From positions 151,403,474-151,467,473 of the forward strand of contig CM041293.1 of assembly GCA_023052935.1 (NCBI GenBank): a stretch of DNA of 64,000 nucleotides, in the 5' to 3' direction. The notes beneath the pieces were generated by a model, which was given only the letters and a program-made list of their open reading frames with translations, was not told the DNA's origin and ran no database searches. The stretch comes from Piezodorus guildinii (lineage: Eukaryota > Arthropoda > Insecta > Hemiptera > Pentatomidae). Numbering within the stretch: position 1 is the stretch's first letter; each line of letters opens with the position of its first letter. Below are positions 46,241-54,644 of the stretch, in pieces. A program made the position numbers and the translations under genes.

Positions 46241-46695
46241 AGATCAAGCAGGAAGAGTAAACAAAGCTGACCACAGTTGTTTGAACCTACTTTCTGGAAT
46301 TGTTTTCTATTTAATGAAATTCGGCAATCTTTCATGTACCGAACGAATTCACTTGGCGGTTTGTCTCCACTGCTGTCAAAGAACTGAACGTATTTTCCTC
46401 TTTTCTTGTAACTGACCCAATGCGTTCCTCTACCATTACTATTGTCTAAATTAAAAATACCACGTTCAGATTTCCACGGCTTTGTAGGAAATTCATCTAC
46501 CATAAAAACTCCTCTAAAACGACGCAGTTTATGAAGTTTTGCTAATCTGAGTAAGTCGAAATTGCTTAGCCTTTGGCGAGGAAAAGTTTTTAAGATCTCT
46601 TTGGCTTTAGTTTTCAACTGATGTACATTTCCCCCGATCCTCTTTGGCGTGGAAATGACTCGCATCTTTTTCTTCTTGTTTGTAACACGTTTCAT
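46234..46695 (-). CDS. Polinton adenain-like cysteine protease
   Basis: This 153-residue protein resembles adenovirus-type maturation proteases of the Ulp1/C5 clan, which cleave capsid precursors. The catalytic set is visible: His92 in GTHWVSY, Asp107 in FFDSSG, Gln134, and Cys141 in SNNCGQLCLLF, with Gln seven residues before Cys as in adenain. The N-terminus is very basic (KRVTNKKKKMR). It starts 34 nt after a TATATAA box that contains the integrase stop codon. It ends LDLI-stop, the stop being part of the next TATA box. Length fits the Polinton protease. No lesion was seen. Confidence 0.85.
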   Translation of the reverse strand: MKRVTNKKKKMRVISTPKRIGGNVHQLKTKAKEILKTFPRQRLSNFDLLRLAKLHKLRRFRGVFMVDEFPTKPWKSERGIFNLDNSNGRGTHWVSYKKRGKYVQFFDSSGDKPPSEFVRYMKDCRISLNRKQFQKVGSNNCGQLCLLFLLDLI

Positions 46696-46728
46696 GGTCT
46701 ACTGATACAGAGGTAATGCTGACAAGCC

Positions 46729-46735
46729 TTATATA
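46729..46735 (-). promoter_or_regulatory. TATA box of the protease gene, containing the integrase stop codon
   Basis: TATATAA: the final TAA is the integrase stop. ATG 46695 is 34 nt downstream. A GTCAGCA initiator-like motif lies between them. Confidence 0.65.
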
Positions 46736-47658
46736 CCCACATTCTTGCTATCAACCCATGAATTATGAGAACTGTCAAAACCTAGCCACTTCACTAGAGC
46801 TTTATTACCTTTCCTTTTTACAACTCTTTCTACAAGGTAACAATTAGGATGCTTAACAAGTTGCAATTCCTCTTGATAGAAACCACCAGCAATGTTGTCT
46901 CCGCGATCATCTTTCAGATGATAGGTGATAGGTACCGTTTTTTTCACTTCAGCTATAGTAAATATTTCTGTAGACCATGATGGTTGATAACCTTTCGCAA
47001 ACTGTGCTTTATACTTTGATATCCTTACATGATCGCCAACTTTAAATTTTGCAGCCTTTTTTGTACTAGTTGTCTTAGAATAAACTTCTTTTATTAGTTT
47101 TGCTTCAATCTTAAATCCGTGAACGGATGCCGGTGCCATCTTGATTGTACTATGTTTTGTTTTATTATATTTGTCTACTAATGCCGGCAGTACTACAAGC
47201 CAATTGTAGTTGCCTTGTATACTAAACTTTTTCCACATGGCTGACTTTAGAGTGCGATTAAACCTTTCTATTATTGATGCTTTTAGGTTACTATATGTTG
47301 AATAATGATTGATATTACAAGATGTCATGAGTTTTCGAAATACTTGGTTATAAAACTCTTTACCATTGTCTGTTTGCAAATTCTTTGGCTTTCTCTCAGA
47401 TAATACTTTCTCGAAACCTTGACACACTACAGACGCAGTTTTATTCTTGATAGGCACTACCCAAGCATATTTAGAAAAACAATCTATTACAGTGAGCAAA
47501 TATTTGTAACCTTTATTAAATTTAGCATAAGGAATCATTTCAACCAAGTCAGCCTGCCATAAATCATCAATACCTTTGAGTAAAACAGATCTTCTTTTAA
47601 AAACCCTCCTAGCAGGTTTGTGCAATTCATGCACGATCTGCTCTTTAACGGATGCCAT
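46729..47658 (-). CDS. Polinton integrase with C-terminal chromodomain
   Basis: This is a 309-residue retroviral-type integrase that would insert the element and produce the 6-bp duplication seen here. The DDE triad is Asp37 (LWQADLVEM), Asp97 (LQTDNGKEF) and Glu131 (IIERFNRT), with 33 residues between the last two. A SH3-like region (FKVGDHVRISKYK) follows. A C-terminal chromodomain (YLVERVVKRKGNKALVKWLG, then SWVDSKNV, about 273-306) is a known feature of Polinton integrases and may steer insertion to marked chromatin. The N-terminal HHCC zinc motif is absent. A TATAATAG box sits 31 nt upstream of ATG 47658, in the end of the preceding gene. Confidence 0.95.
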   Translation of the reverse strand: MASVKEQIVHELHKPARRVFKRRSVLLKGIDDLWQADLVEMIPYAKFNKGYKYLLTVIDCFSKYAWVVPIKNKTASVVCQGFEKVLSERKPKNLQTDNGKEFYNQVFRKLMTSCNINHYSTYSNLKASIIERFNRTLKSAMWKKFSIQGNYNWLVVLPALVDKYNKTKHSTIKMAPASVHGFKIEAKLIKEVYSKTTSTKKAAKFKVGDHVRISKYKAQFAKGYQPSWSTEIFTIAEVKKTVPITYHLKDDRGDNIAGGFYQEELQLVKHPNCYLVERVVKRKGNKALVKWLGFDSSHNSWVDSKNVGI

Positions 47659-47685
47659 GACGTACTGTTAATCTTCTCATCTGCG

Positions 47686-48651
47686 CTACACTATTATACC
47701 CCCTTCTCTAAGTTGAGCTTCTATTCGCAAGATCTCACTCTTTCCTGTTTGAGAGTCAATCAAATATCTCATTCGATTAACTAATACGTTTGGATCAATA
47801 ATGCCTGTACCGCTTTTTGATTTGAACAATTTTGAGATAACATTTTTGTATTTGGGGTAATTTTTAAGTCTTATAATATTACCGCTTGGGCTATGTCCCT
47901 CGAAATGTGCATTAGTTTGCATCAAAATCTTTTTATACAAAGCATAATCACTTTGTTTAACGAATGAAAGATTCGGATTTTTTATAAATAACAATTCGAA
48001 GAGACCTGGTGTACCATGATAGATATCATCACCTATAGTAAGAATATCTTCATTGATAGAAATCACTGTATCGCCGATGGTAAACTTGTGACCATCATAT
48101 TTGATTCCATATACAGTATCCAGATCTTTAATGTCATTGTTCACAAGCTTTATTATATACTTTGAGGATATATTTCCAATCTTTTCTAAATATTTTTGTA
48201 ACATTTCTTCTCCTTTAGGAGTTTGAGTTGCTTCTCTCACCTCCTGCAGTGGGGTTTTCGGTGGCTCACACTCTTCTTCCGACTTTAGAATTGGTGTACT
48301 TTCCCAAACGTGCTCTAAACGACGAGTAAATATTTTAGAAGGCCCAGGCTTTGGTGTTGTATCTGTTAGTGACGATTGTTCTAGACAATATTTAGGCATT
48401 TTTGATGGAATATGAGGAATTTCTTCTTCTTCTTCTTCCTTCTTTCGAATTTCACATTGGGTGGAGGAGGGAATTTTAACCTCCTGCTTACTCGCTAGTC
48501 TTTCCATAGATTTCAATAAAGGTTTATACTTCAATTTCAAATATTCATCAGTCTCTTCTCGACTCCTTTTCAATAAATTACACTTTTCCTGTATAGCCTT
48601 CCTGGTCTCGATTATTTCACGCATTACTACATCACTAGTTGACTCTTCCAT
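47686..48651 (-). CDS. Polinton 321-aa protein of unknown function (DUF8207-like C-terminus)
   Basis: The N-terminal 70 residues look like a charged helix or coiled coil (EIIETRKAIQEKCNLLKRSR). They are followed by an acidic, proline-containing linker. The C-terminal half contains the segment IYHGTPGLFELLFIKNPN and a GIIDPNVLVNRMRYLIDSQT stretch. I recall this style as a domain of unknown function common in insect and cnidarian Polinton-associated proteins (DUF8207), but I could not check. It lies between ATPase and integrase, where a minor capsid or scaffold gene would fit. A TATATAAT box precedes ATG 48651 by about 40 nt. The frame is intact. Confidence 0.75.
   Translation of the reverse strand: MEESTSDVVMREIIETRKAIQEKCNLLKRSREETDEYLKLKYKPLLKSMERLASKQEVKIPSSTQCEIRKKEEEEEEIPHIPSKMPKYCLEQSSLTDTTPKPGPSKIFTRRLEHVWESTPILKSEEECEPPKTPLQEVREATQTPKGEEMLQKYLEKIGNISSKYIIKLVNNDIKDLDTVYGIKYDGHKFTIGDTVISINEDILTIGDDIYHGTPGLFELLFIKNPNLSFVKQSDYALYKKILMQTNAHFEGHSPSGNIIRLKNYPKYKNVISKLFKSKSGTGIIDPNVLVNRMRYLIDSQTGKSEILRIEAQLREGGIIV
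47691..47698 (-). promoter_or_regulatory. TATA box of the integrase gene, in the last codons of the 321-aa gene
   Basis: TATAATAG lies 2 nt before the TAG stop and about 33 nt upstream of ATG 47658. Confidence 0.55.
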
Positions 48652-48683
48652 GTCTAACTAGAGAATGAGCTTGTCCCAACACC

Positions 48684-49364
48684 TCACGGTATTATATAGG
48701 CCTCGAAACCCTTTCGATACCTTCCATCATTAATTTGTCTATCCTTGTCCAATACTAAAAATCCGTACCTGTCGTCTTTCCAGCACCATTGACAAACCTT
48801 TTTGAAAGTTTGAAATGACATGTCTGAATTGACATGATCATCATAAATTCGTCTTAGATTTAATTCGTCTTGTCTAAAGAGTATAAGAAAGTTAGCATTT
48901 TCTCTAATCAAATGTTTTGGGACTCTAGTATAACTCTGGCTCAGATAAAATATATCAACACCGTTATGGCGCCCCATACAAAAGTATGATCTCACATTAT
49001 CTTGTTTGTCACAGGCAATATCATCGAATATAAAGACTGAGTTGGGTAGTGCCTCTTTGGGCGGAGGAACTTGTGAGTTATCTTCGTATTGAAAAAACCC
49101 GATATCAGTTAAAGGTTGTAATATTTGAGCTAACTCTCTATATTTGGGTTGATGTAAGGATTTTGCGAACAAATAGATATTTAATCCCTTTGAGTCATAA
49201 ATCAAGCTTAGCATAAGATTAGTCTTACCACAATTGGAGGGACCGCATATTAAACATCGAATCGAATCAGGAAACAGTAAACCGTGCCTAGATTCTTTCT
49301 TAATTGGAGCGCCTCCGTCCAGGTTATGAATACGGATCGTAGTATGTTGCTTTACCAAGCGCAT
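48684..49364 (-). CDS. Polinton A32-like DNA-packaging ATPase
   Basis: This 226-residue P-loop ATPase of the FtsK/HerA-A32 type drives genome packaging into capsids in related viruses. Walker A is CGPSNCGKTN, Walker B is VFIFDDIA, and a YLSQSY sensor-like segment follows. The longer frame has an upstream ATG at 49418, but a TATAAAAG box at 49400-49407 lies inside that extension, 36 nt before ATG 49364. The other genes show the same TATA-to-ATG spacing, so the shorter start (MRLVKQHTTIRIHNLDGG) is preferred. No lesion was seen. Confidence 0.9.
   Translation of the reverse strand: MRLVKQHTTIRIHNLDGGAPIKKESRHGLLFPDSIRCLICGPSNCGKTNLMLSLIYDSKGLNIYLFAKSLHQPKYRELAQILQPLTDIGFFQYEDNSQVPPPKEALPNSVFIFDDIACDKQDNVRSYFCMGRHNGVDIFYLSQSYTRVPKHLIRENANFLILFRQDELNLRRIYDDHVNSDMSFQTFKKVCQWCWKDDRYGFLVLDKDRQINDGRYRKGFEAYIIP
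48691..48698 (-). promoter_or_regulatory. TATA box of the 321-aa gene, in the last codons of the ATPase gene
   Basis: TATATAAT encodes part of Tyr-Ile-Ile just before the ATPase stop, 40 nt upstream of ATG 48651. Confidence 0.6.
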
Positions 49365-49399
49365 GATGGTAAATGAAAAGAATCGCAGTTTGACCACTT

Positions 49400-49407
49400 C
49401 TTTTATA
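49400..49407 (-). promoter_or_regulatory. TATA box of the ATPase gene
   Basis: TATAAAAG lies 36 nt upstream of ATG 49364, a spacing that leaves a very short 5' UTR. It overlaps the longer reading frame and therefore decides the start. Confidence 0.65.
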
Positions 49408-49418
49408 CTTACCGACAT

Positions 49419-50456
49419 GGTTGAAATGTATCAACTAATCTTCGTTAATAGAATTTTTCACATTAAAAATTGGTATCATATTAAAATTATTTATTTATTA
49501 TATATAATTTATTTATTTTTTTATTTTTTATTTGCACTCATCTTGGTTTTCTAAATATAATTTAGAAGTAAGCCTTCCCACCTCGTCAAGGTGTGAGTGC
49601 GTCGAGAAGGTATGTTGATATAATATGGTTGTTAATATTTTGCAAAACTATTTTTTTTTTTTTTATGTTGGTTTCCAGGTTTATCGTTTTAAACCTCTCT
49701 TGGAACCACAACGTAGTTTTTTTCATTTAAGGTTTCCAGGTTTATCGTTTTAAACCTCTCTTGGAACCACAACGTAGTTTTTTTCAATTTTGGTTTCCAG
49801 GTTTATCGTTTTAAACCTCTCTTGGAACCACAACACACATTCCTTTTAGGTTTACGAGCCTTTAGAGCCACGCCAGGGACCCATTCATTCCATCTCACAT
49901 ACATACTTTAGTTTACAAATAAAAACAACAATATTATATCAACAAAAATAAAAATAAAATCTCTTATACAGTATCTGGAGCGATAACTAAAAATTTATTA
50001 AAACCATTTTTCATTTGGCCACAGTGCAGATTAAAAGAATATATATGTTAAAAAATAAAAACGTAATCTTCAAATACAAAAAATAAAAAAATTCCATTCT
50101 TTCATATACAAAAAAAAATATCCTTCTTGAATGAAACAAAAAAAAAATTAACAGTTTCCTACTTCTCTCTTAATAAAAAACAACAAAAACAAAAAAAACC
50201 TATTAATATTAAAAAAAAACATATTAATTTAAAAAAAAAATAAAAATAAAACTTCAAAGATTTCTATTAAATAAAATAAAAAGTCTTCTTGTGATAGTTG
50301 AAACAAAACATGTTTTGAACAGAAAAAAAAAGTTGTGACTAATTAAAACAAAAAAAACTGATATCTCTTTATAATATACAATATTTACAAGTGAACATTA
50401 TCAAAGTTTGCCAATATTGCAACAGAGATTTTTTGATTGTTGCCGCCACACCTCAT
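49419..50456. other. Polinton central noncoding gap with structured repeats
   Basis: This gap lies between PolB and the ATPase promoter. It contains a nested stem-loop at 49573-49610 (outer CCTTC/GAAGG, inner CACC/GGTG, loop with CGTCAA), three tandem 61-bp hairpin units (49670-49834), and a long A-rich tract. At 50409-50433 it holds a short inverted copy of the PolB zinc-finger coding start. The gap would be the 3' UTR of PolB and the upstream region of the late block. Confidence 0.7.
49670..49834. repeat. Three tandem 61-bp units, each a hairpin
   Basis: Units begin GGTTTCCAGGTTTATCG at 49670, 49731 and 49792, exactly 61 bp apart. Within each unit GGTTTCC...GGTTTA can pair with TAAACC...GGAACC, giving an imperfect stem. 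Units are separated by T-rich linkers. The first two appear nearly identical. Confidence 0.9.
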
Positions 50457-53400
50457 CTACACATCCGGTATGGAATAATGACCATGGGCCAAGGTACGAA
50501 TTCCGTCGACTTGATGCCGCTTATCGTCGTGAGGCGAAAGGGATGTTTTAGTCTGTTCGACGGAAAAGAGTTCGTGGTGCTTTGAAATTATTGAGCGAAA
50601 AGTAGTTTTGAACTCTTTTCCTTCGAACAGAGATGTGATGTAGTCGTTGAATGTCAGTTTCTTCTCTACAGCGATCTTTTTTATCCCTTTCGCCTTTTTC
50701 TTTTCTTTATCGGCGTGAATTCGTATCGAGTACATCTTAGCACGCAGTCCGACAAACTCAGAGACGGGCACTCCGTTGGCTTCGTCTTTAAATTTACCCA
50801 ACACCTTTTTGTTGTGTGTACTGTATGCGGGGTGGTCGTGGGGGTAGTCTGATGTGTCCATTTCGTCTATAAAATTTTGTATGTCTTTGTAAAAGTCATC
50901 AGTCTGTCTAAGACATAATAAACTGTCTGTGTCTGTATACATGAGTGTTAGTCTGTTCGGTCCGTAATGTGGTAATATCGTGTTGTAATGGAAATCGTAC
51001 ATTCGGACTTTGGATAGATCAAGGATGGCCATCCCTACGTAAATAGGTTTGTTCATCTTAATCTGTTCAAAGTCCGAATGTACTGCAACCAATGACTCTG
51101 TGTATACTGTCCTGTCCTTAAATGTAGGTTTTGATATGAGTTTGTTCAGTCGTCTTTGACTAACTACAAGCTCAATCTTATGCCGTTTTCGAACATCTTC
51201 CATGAATTTGCCGAAAACGGCATTGTTCATGAGCTTGTAGAAGTCTTTGTCGAAATCATTAGTCGCCTGTTGTCGATGTCTGGTGTTGAGGTCAATGTAA
51301 CTACGAAGCCAAGGTGATTGCCGGAATCTAAGTACTCGATGTACCCGAACTAACCTTAGTCCTAAGCCCATGGCCTGCTTTAGATTAACGAAATGCAAAA
51401 CGTATTTCTCTCTGTTGCTCAGAGTAGCTAAAAGTTTTTTAAAATTTGATCCTGGGGGTACCTTATTTTCTGGCAACAGAGGGAAGTCGTTGTGCAAATC
51501 GTGCAAGCTTTCCGGATACTCTAAGTCGGCTTCAACTATGTAACCAAAAGGCCCGTCTTCCGGTAAGTTGAGCCAATCTAGAGTTTCCGGATTCTGAACC
51601 CATTCGAAACCGCCAGACGGAAGGGTCTTCGACATCGCCCACCCGTACAAGTTATTAGCGTCCAGATAGGCGATGTACGAAGTTTCCTCCTGGGGATCGC
51701 GACTTGGGTTCAGATATTTATTATTCGCCTTTCCATACCGGTGACTGCATTGGCACAAGCCACCCCTTATTCCCCGTTCGATCATTAGGACCATATCATA
51801 ATCAGTCAAAAGATCTAATTGTACTCCCGTATACTTCAGCATGGCATCCCAAGCGAGTCCGGGTGCCGTGTAATACCAGGCCGGGTCCAGTGAATAAGCC
51901 CTCAAGCAGACATCTCTGAAATTTTCAAAGACGTCGCAAAGAAGCGTCACGTCTACCTTGAGGTATAATTCACTGTACTCGGCCAGGGTTCTGATATTAA
52001 ACACGTCCCATACCGCTTGAGCATGCTGATAGTCCTCGTCTGAGATAGGCATTTCATTCAATTGACTATAAAATGCCTCCTTCGGGGGCAGAACCGTCTC
52101 CTGAAGTTTCTCAAACGAGTCCATGTAATCATAGGGGTACACTCCTTTTCTGATCACGAGGTCCAAATGATCGGCGGGGAAGAATTTGCTCGTCTCCTTA
52201 AAATTAGGTTTGGGCAAATTCTTGGACAACCTATCGAGACTGGAAGCCATGAAACGAAAGGAGTCCACAAACCTAACGGTTAATGCGCCCACTGTCATTC
52301 CAAAGGAGATGTATTTTTCCTCAGAGTTGGGGATGACATCTATTCTTATCTTATTTTTTTCTTCTTCACTTAATCCATGCCCCAACTCTCGGACGATGAA
52401 GTGAGAGTCATAACCGCTAAGATTGTGGAATAGGACGGGTAGGAAACGTGGGGTTTTATAAAGGATGTTACATTTGGAATGTGCTGGACCACGATACATC
52501 CCTGTGATGTGATCGTGATCCATCACTTTCCCATTGTCGGGAGTAAATGGGCGGGAACAGAGGTAACAGGATTGGGATAGATGGTGGGCTTCCATCTGCG
52601 ATGGTGTCAGGGGTAGCATGTGCCGCTTCATGGAGTACACCTGAGACACCTTCCCTGCTACTTCCTTGATATGATTCATAAATTTTTCCGCTGAATCCTC
52701 ACCTGTGTAGATGAAGGGTTCAGTGGGAAAATTTATAGGCAATAAGTGGCGTGGGATATCTTCTGATACCTTGATGTACGTGCAAAAACTCATAGGAAGG
52801 TGTCTCTGGTAGGGATTAGTTTTTCTTGGATCTCCCGGCTGAATCTTTTCCAACATAGACTCAAAATCAGCGTAGATAACGAAAGGAATCCTCACCTGCC
52901 GTTGTATATTAATAAAAGATACCTTTTGAGGATTCCCTTCGTCGTCGCAAGCCGGGAGTACGATGCGAGTAGCTTTATTATCCCCACAGTACTCCATGTG
53001 CTCCCTCACCCGCTCAGCGATGTTTCTCGCATCTGAATTAAAATGGGTGAAACATCGCTTACAGACGATCATTCCGCCGCGGTGGCCGGAAATTTGCGAA
53101 GCCACTAATTTATTGAAGTCTTTAATATAGGTGTAGTGACTTCGCCCATCCTCGGTAGTCAGGAGAAGTAAATCACGATGGTCAGCCTTCTCCTCCTTAA
53201 CCACCTTCAGCGGGTAAATGTCTCCTGTCTCTCCAATGGCAAAAACATTCACACTGATGTCATTGTGTCGTTCGAATGTTTTCACCTCTTGGAGAGGAGT
53301 GGGGAAGGAAATGCAGTCGAAATTATAGCTGTGCTCCAAGTTCCTATATTTACTAACTCGAAAAGAATTACGACTATCGATAAGGTGGGCTAATATGGAG

Positions 53401-54110
53401 TATTTAAAACACCGCTCGTCATTATTTTGGACATTAATTACAGCTTTTCTGGCGGCTATTTTAGGTGGAAGAGGTATATAGCTGGAGGCGCCTAGAGGTC
53501 TGAATCTATTTACCCTTAAGAGAAGACCGTCAAGACTTTTTAGGAACCAGCCGCTCCCTTTCATTGCCATCTCTTCCATCTCGGTAGCCAACTTCGCATA
53601 CATGCCACTGAGAATATCCAAGATGGAAGAGATGTCATACATTGCTTTGTTTTTGGTTTTGAAGGCACGATCACAGGACTCTCCTCTGACGTTTTCGTAC
53701 GTGGCCTCCAAAACCAAATTGAATTTTAAAGGAGAGTCTGATTCCGCCCAAAATTCTGAAATCAACCGATGCAGTGTGTCCGTCTGTTTACACAGAAATT
53801 CCACTGCATCAATTGATTCCGAACATGGGAGAAAAAAAGTCTTGAGGTCTCCTCCAAAGGATGTTTCAATTTGGTATAAAGACCCCATAGCCGCCTCCAA
53901 CCGCCTCCGCTTGGTCATGACGAGCGGCATTTCTCTCAAGCAGCGACGTACATGCATCATCCACTGTTTTTTAGACTGAAAGTTTTCTCCGCAGGAAACA
54001 CATGTACGCCGTGCCTGTGAGGTTAAGCATGACTTTTCATGACGAAATTTGTCATGCTCCCTACTAAAATCTCTATTGCAATACTGGCAATTATTATTGG
54101 TTGTTGACAT
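50457..54110 (-). CDS. Polinton protein-primed family B DNA polymerase
   Basis: This 1217-residue PolB would replicate the element using a protein primer at the TIR ends. The N-terminus has two zinc fingers (C8/C11/H24/C28 and C37/C40/H53/C57). The 3'-5' exonuclease motifs are YADFES (415-417), NLSGYDSHF (about 563-571) and Y716...D720. Between Exo I and Exo II sits a treble-clef, endonuclease-VII-like zinc motif (C515..C518, DHDH 531-534, AH..CN 543-548). Polymerase motifs: A, YLDANNLYGWAM (Asp817); B, KLMNNAVFGK; C, YTDTDS (1058-1063); then GLRAKMYS. All catalytic residues are present with no stop. The promoter TATA box is far upstream at 54472-54481. Confidence 0.95.
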   Translation of the reverse strand: MSTTNNNCQYCNRDFSREHDKFRHEKSCLTSQARRTCVSCGENFQSKKQWMMHVRRCLREMPLVMTKRRRLEAAMGSLYQIETSFGGDLKTFFLPCSESIDAVEFLCKQTDTLHRLISEFWAESDSPLKFNLVLEATYENVRGESCDRAFKTKNKAMYDISSILDILSGMYAKLATEMEEMAMKGSGWFLKSLDGLLLRVNRFRPLGASSYIPLPPKIAARKAVINVQNNDERCFKYSILAHLIDSRNSFRVSKYRNLEHSYNFDCISFPTPLQEVKTFERHNDISVNVFAIGETGDIYPLKVVKEEKADHRDLLLLTTEDGRSHYTYIKDFNKLVASQISGHRGGMIVCKRCFTHFNSDARNIAERVREHMEYCGDNKATRIVLPACDDEGNPQKVSFINIQRQVRIPFVIYADFESMLEKIQPGDPRKTNPYQRHLPMSFCTYIKVSEDIPRHLLPINFPTEPFIYTGEDSAEKFMNHIKEVAGKVSQVYSMKRHMLPLTPSQMEAHHLSQSCYLCSRPFTPDNGKVMDHDHITGMYRGPAHSKCNILYKTPRFLPVLFHNLSGYDSHFIVRELGHGLSEEEKNKIRIDVIPNSEEKYISFGMTVGALTVRFVDSFRFMASSLDRLSKNLPKPNFKETSKFFPADHLDLVIRKGVYPYDYMDSFEKLQETVLPPKEAFYSQLNEMPISDEDYQHAQAVWDVFNIRTLAEYSELYLKVDVTLLCDVFENFRDVCLRAYSLDPAWYYTAPGLAWDAMLKYTGVQLDLLTDYDMVLMIERGIRGGLCQCSHRYGKANNKYLNPSRDPQEETSYIAYLDANNLYGWAMSKTLPSGGFEWVQNPETLDWLNLPEDGPFGYIVEADLEYPESLHDLHNDFPLLPENKVPPGSNFKKLLATLSNREKYVLHFVNLKQAMGLGLRLVRVHRVLRFRQSPWLRSYIDLNTRHRQQATNDFDKDFYKLMNNAVFGKFMEDVRKRHKIELVVSQRRLNKLISKPTFKDRTVYTESLVAVHSDFEQIKMNKPIYVGMAILDLSKVRMYDFHYNTILPHYGPNRLTLMYTDTDSLLCLRQTDDFYKDIQNFIDEMDTSDYPHDHPAYSTHNKKVLGKFKDEANGVPVSEFVGLRAKMYSIRIHADKEKKKAKGIKKIAVEKKLTFNDYITSLFEGKEFKTTFRSIISKHHELFSVEQTKTSLSPHDDKRHQVDGIRTLAHGHYSIPDV

Positions 54111-54644
54111 TTTTAATTTTAAACTTTAAAAAATACAAATTAACCAAAACACTGTCAAATAGTGAAAATATAAAATGAAAATAATTCACTAACTTAAAAT
54201 AAAACAAATTCAAACTATGAATTAAAAAAAAAAAACCAAAAAGAGTCCTAAAAAAAAAAATTAATATTAAACTAAAGAAAAAATGAAATATGAAGCTAGG
54301 TATGAAATAAAAAAAATCGTTAAAGAAATAGTTAAAAGAAAAGTTAAGATAACTTTTTTTTAAGCACTGATGCACACTATAAGGCCAAAATAGAAAAAAT
54401 GGTACTCACAAGTTATCGAGATGTCACCTTGACGCTGGATAAGAGAATGAGGAAGAGTTCTGAAAAACGCACCTATTTATAGCCGCCTTAGGAATTATCC
54501 GAGCAAAGTTCAAAAAGTATAGGATTAAGACGTGTGAGTAGGAGTGGGGGAAGCCGGATATGGCCGAGAGCAGCCGAAGAAGCCCGAGAGCAGCCGAAAA
54601 AGCCCAAACACTCCCGAGTGTATCTAAAAAATAGCGGCCAGCCG
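54111..54644. other. PolB upstream region
   Basis: This AT-rich leader holds TATAAATAGG (54472-54481, - strand) and a CGTCAAGGT motif (54424-54432, - strand) about 40 nt downstream of it. A GTGAGT donor-like site lies near 54408-54413. The ATG is about 360 nt from the TATA box, so the mRNA has a long or spliced 5' UTR. The 93-codon frame at 54094-54375 is compositionally biased and is not supported. Confidence 0.6.
54472..54481 (-). promoter_or_regulatory. TATA box of PolB
   Basis: TATAAATAGG on the - strand is the only strong TATA box between PolB and the right TIR. It matches the consensus TATAWAW. Confidence 0.65.

Noticed and set aside
54094..54375. 93-codon frame overlapping the PolB start
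   Set aside because: Phe/Asn/Leu-rich from AT-rich DNA and inside the PolB leader.
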